Assembly: GCA_004297665.1 (NCBI GenBank)
Contig: SCUP01000285.1
Span: 1-12,132, forward strand
DNA length: 12,132 bases
DNA from: Nitrosarchaeum sp.
Lineage (GTDB): Archaea > Thermoproteota > Nitrososphaeria > Nitrososphaerales > Nitrosopumilaceae
Direction of reading: 5' to 3'
Numbering within the stretch: the first letter of the stretch is position 1; each line of letters starts with the position of its first letter. This document shows, one piece after another, positions 1 to 5,805 of this stretch. The notes below the pieces were generated by a model. The model worked only from the letters and a program-made list of their open reading frames with translations. It made no database searches and was not told the origin of the DNA. A program made the translations under genes and the position numbers.

Positions 1-516
1 TTTCATTCCTTCTGCAGGATACCAATGAGAAGATGCAATACCTTGATACATTACAGAAGATTTCTTGTTTGGATAATGTGTTTTCACTATATTCTCAAGA
101 TATTTACAAATTGGTAAGATCAATGTACTGTTGTCAAAACAACTCTTTCCAATTCTGTCACGTTCCTGTATGATTATGTTCTTTGGAAAAAATTTGTATC
201 TTGTCTCTTTTGCCCATTTTATCTCTGACCAATAATCCCCTCTGAGAAAAACATACAATGGTAAATTTGCCTTTAGCGCTGCAAGCCCAAAATGTGTTTG
301 TCTATCTGCAAATACTATGTCTGGTTTGAATTCTTTTACAATTTTATTGAACTGCTTTCTCGTTTGAAACCAATGACTAATTTTCCTACTTGGAAATCCA
401 TCAAAAATCTCTGAATCTGCTATTAATTTACATTCCACCCCAAGATCCTCTAAAACATCTGTAAACTGTTTCAATCTAAATAATCTTGAACTGTGTGCAC
501 CTAAAAGCAATCTCAT
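1..516 (-). CDS. Glycosyltransferase, GT4/group 1-like, N-terminal part (cut at the window edge)
   Basis: The minus strand is open from an ATG at 514-516 to position 1, exactly 172 codons, with no stop, so the C-terminal half lies outside the window. It begins MRLLLGAHSSRLFRLKQF, followed by alternating strand/helix segments typical of a GT-B N-terminal Rossmann domain: KPDIVFADRQTHFGLAAL at about residues 65-82, then LPLYVFLRGDYW at about 86-97. Near residues 130-150, ILPICKYLENIV is followed by VMYQGI, the pattern at the junction with the nucleotide-sugar-binding domain of GT4 enzymes. The role is inferred to be cytoplasmic or membrane-associated transfer of a sugar from a nucleotide donor to a lipid-linked glycan. 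The catalytic C-terminal motif (EX7E) is not in view, so donor and acceptor cannot be named. It is divergent from the 566-1027 gene across a 49-bp gap with an AT-rich promoter-like element. Confidence 0.82.
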   Translation of the reverse strand, partial: MRLLLGAHSSRLFRLKQFTDVLEDLGVECKLIADSEIFDGFPSRKISHWFQTRKQFNKIVKEFKPDIVFADRQTHFGLAALKANLPLYVFLRGDYWSEIKWAKETRYKFFPKNIIIQERDRIGKSCFDNSTLILPICKYLENIVKTHYPNKKSSVMYQGIASSHWYPAEGMK

Positions 517-537
517 ATTCAAATGAGTAAACAAACT

Positions 538-553
538 GATATAATAGATATTC
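538..553. promoter_or_regulatory. Shared TATA-like element between divergent genes
   Basis: The only gap between the divergent start codons at 516 (minus) and 566 (plus) is 49 bp, and a block reading GATATAATAGATATTC sits at its middle. Read on the minus strand, TATTATAT is centred about 26 nt from the ATG at 516. Read on the plus strand, TATAATAG is centred about 22 nt from the ATG at 566. That spacing fits archaeal leaderless promoters, where TBP binds about 26 bp before the first nucleotide. No Shine-Dalgarno sequence is seen before either start. One element may serve both directions; this is inferred from spacing only. Confidence 0.45.
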
Positions 554-565
554 ACACATGCCTAC

Positions 566-1027
566 ATGAGACAAAATCTGCTTTTTAGATCTTGGTTTTA
601 TTTTAGACAAGGATGGTCAATTTATTTTGCATTCATCTTTGCTGCAATCAACACGATGGTTACAACGTATTATCTTGCAATAGAAAAAATACCTTCACTG
701 AAAGAAATTTTCCCCTCATTTGCATTATATGTTTTTACATTGTCTAGCATAGCTATACCTATACTTATTGTAATAGGTTATATTCATGTAAAAAGAAGTC
801 AAGCATACAAAGCAGAAATTGATGTTCAGTTTGAGGTAAATCCATATTTTAAAAAAATACTACTTAACTCAGAAGAAATTCTTCGACAACAATCAATAGT
901 TAGTGATATTTTGATCAAATTAGCTAAAAATGAAAAATTAACAGAAAAAGAATTTACAAATATTATGGATATTAAAAATAAATTGGAAGAAAATGTGAAT
1001 GATAAAGCCTTTAAAAGACTTGATTAA
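566..1027 (+). CDS. Small two-helix membrane protein of unknown function
   Basis: The 153-residue protein is not one I can assign to a named family. Two hydrophobic segments are visible, about residues 17-37 (IYFAFIFAAINTMVTTYYLA) and 51-75 (SFALYVFTLSSIAIPILIV), joined by a short loop (EKIPSLKEIFP). After the second helix comes a basic KRSQAYK and then a charged, helical, probably cytoplasmic tail of about 75 residues. This contains VNPYFKKILLNSEEILRQQ and ends in a likely coiled-coil stretch (ILIKLAKNEKLTEKEFTNI onward). No signal peptide or catalytic motif is apparent. Its place between two glycosyltransferase genes suggests a scaffold or accessory subunit for a membrane glycan enzyme, but that is guilt by association. 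The start is the ATG at 566; the ATG at 558 runs into a stop after three codons. A T6 run at 1065-1070 follows the gene. Confidence 0.75.
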   Translation: MRQNLLFRSWFYFRQGWSIYFAFIFAAINTMVTTYYLAIEKIPSLKEIFPSFALYVFTLSSIAIPILIVIGYIHVKRSQAYKAEIDVQFEVNPYFKKILLNSEEILRQQSIVSDILIKLAKNEKLTEKEFTNIMDIKNKLEENVNDKAFKRLD

Positions 1028-1064
1028 TGTTTTAATAATAATTTAAAATTTTTGCTATAAACCA

Positions 1065-1070
1065 TTTTTT
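1065..1070 (+). terminator. Weak oligo-T terminator candidate after the membrane protein gene
   Basis: A run of six T on the coding strand lies 38 nt after the stop codon ending at 1027, inside the 90-bp gap before the next plus-strand gene. Archaeal RNA polymerase can terminate at U-runs without a hairpin. The run is short in a very AT-rich background, so read-through into the glycosyltransferase gene is equally possible. The rest of the gap (1028-1117) is AT-rich with no convincing promoter at the leaderless distance from 1118. Confidence 0.25.
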
Positions 1071-1117
1071 GTTCCAATAAATCTATTAATGTAAATTCAT
1101 TATTTAAAATTAAGTTC

Positions 1118-2101
1118 ATGAAAACAAAAATAAAAGTTGCATTAATCTATAAAAACAATTATCCTGCTTTTCAACCAGATTTTTTTGAGAGATCTAGTTT
1201 TGATTTCTTTATACATGCATTAAAAAGGAATTCACAAATGGAGATCTTGTATTTTGGTGTAGATGGTGATTATTTTGATACAACAAAACTACAAGGTACT
1301 TGTGATGTTATTTTGTTGGCAAATAATTATACTACTGCAACTCCTGAGATTTTAGATGGTATTCATAATACTGGTATACCAGTATTATGTAGAACTGGTG
1401 ATCCACATTCAGCCAAAAAATTTAATCAAATCAGTTACCATAAAAAGTGGAAAATCGATTGTTATTTTGGTACAATTCCAAGTAGCTACTTTTACCAATT
1501 TTATCCACAGGATTTTATGTACCGAGAAATCATTTTTGGTCTAGAATCGTCACTATATCAAAATCTTAGACCATATAAGGAACGTATCAAAGATAAAATT
1601 CTAAACTCTGGAAATGTTGGAAAATTAAGTGTCAAATCAAGAGTAGCAAATTCAATTTTAAATCCGAAAAGAAATGCATGGTATTTTTATAAACTTCGGA
1701 CCATTTGCAACAAGCTTCCCTATGTGGATCATGCCGGAATGAAAGGAAGTAAATATGTAAATGATGATTATCCATCGTATCTGTCTAGATATAGATCTGC
1801 TATTGCTGCTACAACTTTGTATCCCACACAAAAATATTGGGAGATTCCAGCAGCAGGTTGTCTAACATTTATGGAAATTACACAAAAGAATGACGGCTAT
1901 TATCTAGGATTTAAAGATGGAGAAACTGCTATTTTCATAAATGAAAAAAACTACAAGGATAAATTTGAAGAATTTCTCAACGATCCAGATAATACAAAAT
2001 GGGAAGAAATAGCAAATGCTGGAAGAGAATATGTAATGAATAACTTAACTAATGATAAAGCAGTGGAAAGATTAGTTGAACTAATGAAAAAGTTACTGTA
2101 A
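1118..2101 (+). CDS. GT-B glycosyltransferase, CgeB-like/Glyco_trans_1_2 type
   Basis: The 327-residue soluble protein has a GT-B-like layout. The N-terminal half starts with a beta strand, IKVALIYKNN (5-14), and carries CDVILLANNYTT (62-73) and IPVLCRTGDPHS (87-98). The C-terminal half has YRSAIAATTLYPTQKYWEIPAAGCLTFME between about 225 and 253. The Y-W-E-I-P-A-A-G-C block matches the K-x-x-E-x-x-A-x-G element that binds the nucleotide-sugar phosphates in group 1 transferases with a C-terminal Glyco_trans_1_2 domain. The final helix pattern (FLNDPDNTKWEEIANAGREY, about 286-305) is also typical. It probably transfers a sugar from a nucleotide donor in the cytoplasm; donor and acceptor are unknown. 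There are no membrane segments. It is convergent with the methyltransferase at 2110, with only 8 bp between the stops. Codons 83-91 contain a perfect 26-bp palindrome, listed separately. Confidence 0.85.
   Translation: MKTKIKVALIYKNNYPAFQPDFFERSSFDFFIHALKRNSQMEILYFGVDGDYFDTTKLQGTCDVILLANNYTTATPEILDGIHNTGIPVLCRTGDPHSAKKFNQISYHKKWKIDCYFGTIPSSYFYQFYPQDFMYREIIFGLESSLYQNLRPYKERIKDKILNSGNVGKLSVKSRVANSILNPKRNAWYFYKLRTICNKLPYVDHAGMKGSKYVNDDYPSYLSRYRSAIAATTLYPTQKYWEIPAAGCLTFMEITQKNDGYYLGFKDGETAIFINEKNYKDKFEEFLNDPDNTKWEEIANAGREYVMNNLTNDKAVERLVELMKKLL
1364..1389. repeat. Perfect 26-bp palindrome inside a coding region
   Basis: The left half reads CATAATACTGGTA and the right half is its exact reverse complement, with no spacer. 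The flanking bases (T at 1363 and T at 1390) do not pair, so the symmetry ends sharply. It covers codons 83-91 of the glycosyltransferase gene, encoding HNTGIPVLC, and is in phase with the reading frame. A cruciform, an mRNA hairpin or a dimeric protein-binding site are all possible. It may also be chance, although 13 consecutive matched pairs are rarely expected in 12 kb. Confidence 0.9.
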
Positions 2102-2109
2102 ATTGTTTA

Positions 2110-2694
2110 CTAGCTCCGCCATGGTGATTTCCCAAGTTTCATTTGTTCTGATGGTGGTTCATTAATTTTAATAGCTTCCAAATTTAGGCTCATCAATAAT
2201 CCCTTATCTTTCTCCATATGGGGAAGATAAGATTGACTATAATCATCAAATTTGCTATGATCCGTCTGTCTCCAATCCCATTCCTGTATATTCTGAAAAC
2301 CCATTTTAAGCAAAATTTCTGTCAGGCTTTTTTTGTCGTAGATCATTTTATGATAATCATATTTTGTTTTTTGGCCCCCACTTACCAATCCAACAATGTC
2401 TATGATCTGTTTTGTTTTCTGATACCATGTTATTATTTTCTCAAAATCTGGTACTGCAATTCTTAACGTACCATTTTTCTTTAGTTTTTTATTCCATGTT
2501 CTTATAACATCCTCAAACTCATTTCTTCCAACATGTTCTAAAACATGTGAAGCATAAATAATATCACAAGAATTATTTGGAATTTTAGTTAACGTTGTAA
2601 CATCGTCAATAATATCAACACCTGGTAGTTTCTCTATATCCAAGTTTGTCCATCCTGGTAAAATTACATTACCACAACCTACATGTAGTTTCAT
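2110..2694 (-). CDS. SAM-dependent methyltransferase, class I (Methyltransf_11-like)
   Basis: The 194-residue protein begins directly with the SAM-binding motif: MKLHVGCGNVILPGWTNLDI, where the glycine-rich loop is about residues 5-9 and the acidic residue that would bind the ribose is D19. Motif-II-like CDIIYASHVLEHV (43-55) and the post-motif strand GTLRIAVPDFEKI (75-87) follow, as in the short methyltransferases common in polysaccharide clusters. Residues 96-194 form the variable substrate-side part, ending SPWRS. It probably methylates a sugar or nucleotide sugar, but no acceptor can be read from the sequence. The start ATG at 2692-2694 has a TATA-like element at the leaderless distance. 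The gene is convergent with the upstream glycosyltransferase and follows the dehydratase gene on the same strand after a 124-bp gap, so it probably has its own promoter. Confidence 0.85.
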   Translation of the reverse strand: MKLHVGCGNVILPGWTNLDIEKLPGVDIIDDVTTLTKIPNNSCDIIYASHVLEHVGRNEFEDVIRTWNKKLKKNGTLRIAVPDFEKIITWYQKTKQIIDIVGLVSGGQKTKYDYHKMIYDKKSLTEILLKMGFQNIQEWDWRQTDHSKFDDYSQSYLPHMEKDKGLLMSLNLEAIKINEPPSEQMKLGKSPWRS

Positions 2695-2717
2695 ATAATG
2701 AATAATCTATTTTTGTG

Positions 2718-2725
2718 TAATATTA
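2718..2725 (-). promoter_or_regulatory. TATA-like element for the 2110-2694 methyltransferase gene
   Basis: TAATATTA is centred about 27 nt upstream of the ATG at 2694, with no Shine-Dalgarno sequence between. This is the expected TBP position if transcription starts at or next to the start codon. The call depends on spacing only; AT-rich DNA makes such words common. Confidence 0.4.
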
Positions 2726-2811
2726 GGATTTTAATTCACATCATTAATTGAAATCTTATTGATGTTGTAATAATTTTAGAATGTGATCTAATTAGACATT
2801 ATTTTAGTCAT

Positions 2812-2818
2812 AAAAAAA
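2812..2818 (-). terminator. Oligo-T run directly after the dehydratase stop codon
   Basis: On the minus strand the TAA stop of the dehydratase gene (2819-2821) is followed at once by seven T. U-runs of this length are typical archaeal termination signals, and this one supports a transcript end before the separate methyltransferase promoter about 90 bp further on. No strong hairpin precedes it. Confidence 0.45.
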
Positions 2819-3823
2819 TTATTTTTGATCTTTCTTATCTTTGTAGTAAAAGCGCTTAAATGGTGCTGTAAATACGACCTTATTTTTTTCGGCCCACCCA
2901 TATGTCATTTCTAACCCTTTTTGCATTGAAATTGTTGGCTTCCACTTTAAAATGGTGCGTGCTTTTTGATTATTACAAACTAGCCGATTTACATCATATG
3001 GCCTTTCTCTACTTTCATCATAGATAATCTTGATAGAGCGCTTGGCAACTCTTGCTATTTTATGAACCAAATTTAGTATTGAAATATCGTTTCCAGAACC
3101 AACATTGATTATTTCACCGATGGCCTTTTTCTCAACTATTGATTTTATTATTCCATTTGCGGTATCGGAAACAAATGTGAAATCTCTTGACGCATTAACA
3201 TTACCAAGTTTTATTTCTTTATTTCCTCTTAAAATCTGACTCATGATCTCTGGAATGATATATGGTTCTGTAAATCTTGGACCATACGAATTAAATGGTC
3301 TGATTATAACAGCTGGAATTCCATTTTCTTTGTGTAATGTAAAAGCTGCACGATCTGCTGCAAGTTTACTTACAGCATAAGTAGAATGTGGCGCAGTAGG
3401 ATGGTTTTCATCCATTGGGACAAACTGAGCTGAACCATACACTTCACTTGTTGATATATGAACAAAAACTTCAATACTTTTGGATTTCAGAGAATTCCAC
3501 AACATATTGACGCTACCAATTGTATTAACACTGAAAAAATCACCTGGATAATAATATGAATCTGGAATAAATGGAAGTGCTGCCAAATTAATAATTGCTT
3601 CTTGATCCTTTAATGATTTACTTACTAGTGCTTCATTTCTTATATCGCCTTTGATTATTTTTAATTTTTTATTTTTAGGTAGATATTGTTTTTTACCTGA
3701 TGAAAAATTATCCAGAACTGTTACATACGCTCCATAACCGAGTAATTGTGAAACAACTTCTGACCCAATAAAACCTGCTCCCCCTGTTACAAAAACTCTA
3801 TAATCTTTAAAGAATTTCAACAT
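2819..3823 (-). CDS. NAD-dependent nucleotide-sugar 4,6-dehydratase/epimerase, LegB-like SDR
   Basis: The 334-residue extended short-chain dehydrogenase has its N-terminal NAD(P)-binding loop at TGGAGFIG (13-20), followed by the acidic VLDNFSSGK (37-44). The active-site strand reads VHISTSEVYGSAQ (121-133) and the catalytic pair is Y149/K153 in TYAVSKLAADR. RPFNSYGPR (175-183) and SRDFTFVSDTANG (212-224) are the conserved substrate-domain elements. The STSEVYG form, with Ser in place of the Asp of the usual TDE triad, recalls LegB-type UDP/GDP-GlcNAc 4,6-dehydratases as I remember them. A UDP-hexose 4-epimerase is the main alternative. Length is normal. It is cytoplasmic and makes an activated deoxy or epimerised sugar. 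It is divergent from the GDP-fucose synthase gene across 87 bp, each with its own TATA-like element. None of the other legionaminic or pseudaminic acid genes is in view, so the end product is open. Confidence 0.85.
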   Translation of the reverse strand: MLKFFKDYRVFVTGGAGFIGSEVVSQLLGYGAYVTVLDNFSSGKKQYLPKNKKLKIIKGDIRNEALVSKSLKDQEAIINLAALPFIPDSYYYPGDFFSVNTIGSVNMLWNSLKSKSIEVFVHISTSEVYGSAQFVPMDENHPTAPHSTYAVSKLAADRAAFTLHKENGIPAVIIRPFNSYGPRFTEPYIIPEIMSQILRGNKEIKLGNVNASRDFTFVSDTANGIIKSIVEKKAIGEIINVGSGNDISILNLVHKIARVAKRSIKIIYDESRERPYDVNRLVCNNQKARTILKWKPTISMQKGLEMTYGWAEKNKVVFTAPFKRFYYKDKKDQK

Positions 3824-3842
3824 TCCTCTGAACAGGATCTTG

Positions 3843-3850
3843 TTATATAT
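3843..3850 (-). promoter_or_regulatory. TATA-like element for the LegB-like gene
   Basis: Read on the minus strand, ATATATAA is centred about 23-24 nt upstream of the ATG at 3821-3823, the position expected for leaderless archaeal transcription. It is the strongest TATA word in the divergent 3824-3910 gap. No Shine-Dalgarno sequence lies between it and the start. Confidence 0.5.
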
Positions 3851-3882
3851 CGTTTTTTAAAATTTCTTATTGCTGAAATAAC

Positions 3883-3890
3883 AAATATAC
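3883..3890 (+). promoter_or_regulatory. TATA-like element for the GDP-fucose synthase gene
   Basis: AAATATAC is centred about 24 nt before the ATG at 3911. It overlaps the 12-mer ATACTGGTATAC (3887-3898), which also occurs inside the 26-bp palindrome at 1364-1389. No ribosome binding site is seen, consistent with a leaderless mRNA. The element is assigned by spacing and AT content only. Confidence 0.45.
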
Positions 3891-3910
3891 TGGTATACTT
3901 ATTCTGATTT

Positions 3911-4840
3911 ATGGACTGGAGTGAAAAAAAGATTCTTGTCACTGGTGGAAATGGATTTTTAGGAACCCAAGTAGTGAATGAACTTCAAAAGAAAAATGCT
4001 TCAGATCTAATAATACCATCTTCAAAGGAATTTGATCTGAGATTAAGTCATAATTGTAAAAATGTTGTAAAAGACGTTGACATTATTTTTCATTTAGCAG
4101 CAAGTGTTGGTGGAATTGGTCTAAATCAAGAAAAACCAGGTGAATTATTCTATGATAATTTAATGATGGGAACTCAATTAATGCATGAAGCAAAAGAAGC
4201 TGGAGTCAAAAAATTTATCGCTTTAGGAACAATCTGTAGTTATCCAAAATTCACACCGATCCCTTTTTCTGAGGAATCAATATGGAACGGTTATCCAGAA
4301 GAAACTAATGCTCCTTATGGATTAGCAAAAAAAATGCTTCTAGTGCAATCACAAGCTTATAGACAACAATATAATTTTCATTCAATAGTTGTTATACCTA
4401 CAAATCTTTATGGCCCCAGAGATAACTTTGAACCATCGAGCTCACATGTAATTCCAGCTTTGATTCTAAAAATACATAATGCCATCAAAAATAATCAGAA
4501 TCACATAGATGTATGGGGAGATGGCTCAGCATCTAGGGACTTTTTGTATGTACAAGATGCTGCAAAAGGAATTGTGTTAGCTGCTGAAAAATACGATGAA
4601 ACAGAACCACTTAATCTAGGCTCTGGCGAAGAAGTTTCTATAAAATCATTAGTTTCTTTAATTGCTGATATGATGGATTTTAAAGGAAAAATAAATTGGG
4701 ATACATCCAAACCAAATGGTCAACCCAGAAGATGTGTAAGTTATAAGAAGGCATTTGAAAAAATTGGATTCAAACCTGAAACTAATCTTAAAACAGGATT
4801 AAAAAATACAATAGATTGGTTTCAAACTAACAACATGTGA
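3911..4840 (+). CDS. fcl: GDP-L-fucose synthase (GDP-4-keto-6-deoxymannose 3,5-epimerase/4-reductase)
   Basis: The 309-residue extended SDR matches the GDP-fucose synthase family closely. The NADP-binding loop is TGGNGFLG (11-18). HLAASVGGIGLNQEKPGE (61-78) is a family signature. GTICSYP (106-112) holds T107 and C109, YGLAK gives Y136 and K140, and NLYGPRDNFEPSSSHVIPA (165-183) carries H179. Counted from the first Met, the positions coincide with the S107, C109, Y136, K140 and H179 that I recall for E. coli Fcl; the only change is Thr for Ser at 107, which keeps the hydroxyl. It converts GDP-4-keto-6-deoxy-D-mannose to GDP-L-fucose in the cytoplasm. SRDFLYVQDAA (208-218) and PNGQPRR (268-274) are also typical. 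The usual partner, GDP-mannose 4,6-dehydratase, is not in the window. Related enzymes can make other 6-deoxyhexoses, so the exact product is inferred. Confidence 0.92.
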   Translation: MDWSEKKILVTGGNGFLGTQVVNELQKKNASDLIIPSSKEFDLRLSHNCKNVVKDVDIIFHLAASVGGIGLNQEKPGELFYDNLMMGTQLMHEAKEAGVKKFIALGTICSYPKFTPIPFSEESIWNGYPEETNAPYGLAKKMLLVQSQAYRQQYNFHSIVVIPTNLYGPRDNFEPSSSHVIPALILKIHNAIKNNQNHIDVWGDGSASRDFLYVQDAAKGIVLAAEKYDETEPLNLGSGEEVSIKSLVSLIADMMDFKGKINWDTSKPNGQPRRCVSYKKAFEKIGFKPETNLKTGLKNTIDWFQTNNM

Positions 4841-4854
4841 CAATAATTTTATAA

Positions 4855-4861
4855 TTTTTTT
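4855..4861 (+). terminator. Oligo-T terminator after the GDP-fucose synthase gene
   Basis: Seven T lie 15-21 nt after the TGA stop ending at 4840, in the 44-bp gap between convergent genes. This fits a U-run-dependent archaeal termination site. No stable GC stem is present. The opposite strand shows no equally good T-run for the convergent methyltransferase transcript within the gap. Confidence 0.45.
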
Positions 4862-4884
4862 AATATTGTTTAATATGATTACAA

Positions 4885-5721
4885 TTATTTTTTTAAAATA
4901 ATTCTGATATCTGTTCCTTTTTTATTGTCTGCAATCACTTTGGGATAATACGGATAAAAATTTTTTCCACTAATGATTCTCTTTATCTTGTTAAATCCTC
5001 CCTCTATCAAAGTTGGGGCTCTAAAATAATCACAACACATAACATTGTATCCTGCATTTTGACTAATGTGTAATAATGATTTCTTTGAAAAATGAAATGT
5101 AGATGGATTATCATTAATGGATGAATCTCTTATAATTTCATTCTCACAGTTTGGTACTTCGATAAATATAATTCCATTAGGCCGTAAAATTTTATACAGT
5201 TTTTTAAGTAATAAATCTGGTCTAACAAGATGTTCAAAAACATGTGAAATCCAAATTATATCGAATTGATCCTCCATGTTCAACTCTTCAGCAAATCCAA
5301 CCAAACACTTACTTATTTTTAATTTCTGATTTATCAGTTTAACATTTCTTTCATCAGGCTCAATACCAGTCACATTGAATCCAATTTGATCAAAATAAAA
5401 AATTGTCTGCCCTGCACCTGAGCCTATCTCCAACATATCTTTTCTCTCTCCCATGTATTCTTTTGAATATGCATATTGAGATATCCATAATCTTCTCTTT
5501 CCCTGTGAATCAATATTTGTAAAATCAGATGTTAAAGATTCTTCAGATTTTAATCCATTCCAATACTCCTTTTTATATAGCAAATTTGCTTTTTCTCTTA
5601 CTTCAGATTCTGATGTACCTGTTACAAATAATTTACATTCTTTACACACATACACAGGTAATTCCATATAGGAGTTTTCTGAAAACTGCACAAGTGTATT
5701 CTCACAAGCTATACAATTCAT
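4885..5721 (-). CDS. SAM-dependent methyltransferase with N-terminal four-cysteine knuckle
   Basis: The 278-residue protein starts with a CxxC...CxxC zinc-ribbon-like module: C3, C6, C26 and C29. A class I methyltransferase domain follows: motif I DMLEIGSGAGQ (95-105), an acidic post-I residue in GIEPDERN (E121), then FDIIWISHVFEHL and the strand GIIFIEVPNCENE. This is the Methyltransf_23 pattern. The N-terminal cysteine module is seen in several sugar and small-molecule methyltransferases, including sugar C-methyltransferases of the TcaB9/NovU type. Those are longer (about 400 residues) with an extra C-terminal domain that is lacking here. A role in methylating a glycan or nucleotide sugar is inferred. 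The gene lies 59 bp downstream of the GT-C gene on the same strand and converges on the GDP-fucose synthase gene. The ATG at 5719-5721 is the natural start because the cysteine module begins there. Confidence 0.85.
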   Translation of the reverse strand: MNCIACENTLVQFSENSYMELPVYVCKECKLFVTGTSESEVREKANLLYKKEYWNGLKSEESLTSDFTNIDSQGKRRLWISQYAYSKEYMGERKDMLEIGSGAGQTIFYFDQIGFNVTGIEPDERNVKLINQKLKISKCLVGFAEELNMEDQFDIIWISHVFEHLVRPDLLLKKLYKILRPNGIIFIEVPNCENEIIRDSSINDNPSTFHFSKKSLLHISQNAGYNVMCCDYFRAPTLIEGGFNKIKRIISGKNFYPYYPKVIADNKKGTDIRIILKK

Positions 5722-5742
5722 AATTTTATTCTAATCATTGGT

Positions 5743-5750
5743 AATTAATA
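5743..5750 (-). promoter_or_regulatory. Possible TATA-like element for the 4885-5721 methyltransferase gene
   Basis: TATTAATT on the minus strand is centred about 25 nt from the ATG at 5721. It overlaps a low-complexity stretch of repeated TTAATA units (5745-5760), so the match may be a by-product of composition. Read-through from the GT-C gene is the alternative. Confidence 0.3.
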
Positions 5751-5763
5751 TTAATATTAAAAT

Positions 5764-5805
5764 TTATGAAAAATTTATGGTTATTGTTCATTAAATTTTT
5801 CATAA
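5764..5805. repeat. Perfect 14-bp inverted repeat spanning the GT-C stop codon
   Basis: The left arm TTATGAAAAATTTA (5764-5777) and right arm TAAATTTTTCATAA (5792-5805) are exact reverse complements, separated by 14 bp that include the stop codon at 5781-5783. On the minus-strand mRNA this would fold into an AU-rich hairpin around the end of the reading frame (last codons encode NYEKFNEQ). It might mark or protect a 3' end, or affect polarity onto the downstream methyltransferase gene. Archaeal termination does not need hairpins, so a terminator call would be speculative. Confidence 0.85.

Noticed and set aside
1356-1544. Open frame of 62 codons on the plus strand
   Set aside because: It is an out-of-frame shadow of the GT-B glycosyltransferase gene with no independent support.
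2534-2553. Two ACATGT words close together, recalling an inverted repeat
   Set aside because: They encode the repeated His-Val of the SHVLEHV methyltransferase motif. The same word appears at the equivalent motif near 5240, so protein conservation explains it.
3887-3898. ATACTGGTATAC as a proven regulatory element shared with 1364-1389
   Set aside because: Two copies of an AT-rich 12-mer in 12 kb are suggestive only, and one copy is in coding sequence. I kept it as a lead, not as a called site.
5745-5760. 16-bp perfect palindrome made of TTAATA units
   Set aside because: It contains only A and T and is a simple tandem repeat, so the symmetry follows automatically. I treat it as low-complexity promoter DNA.
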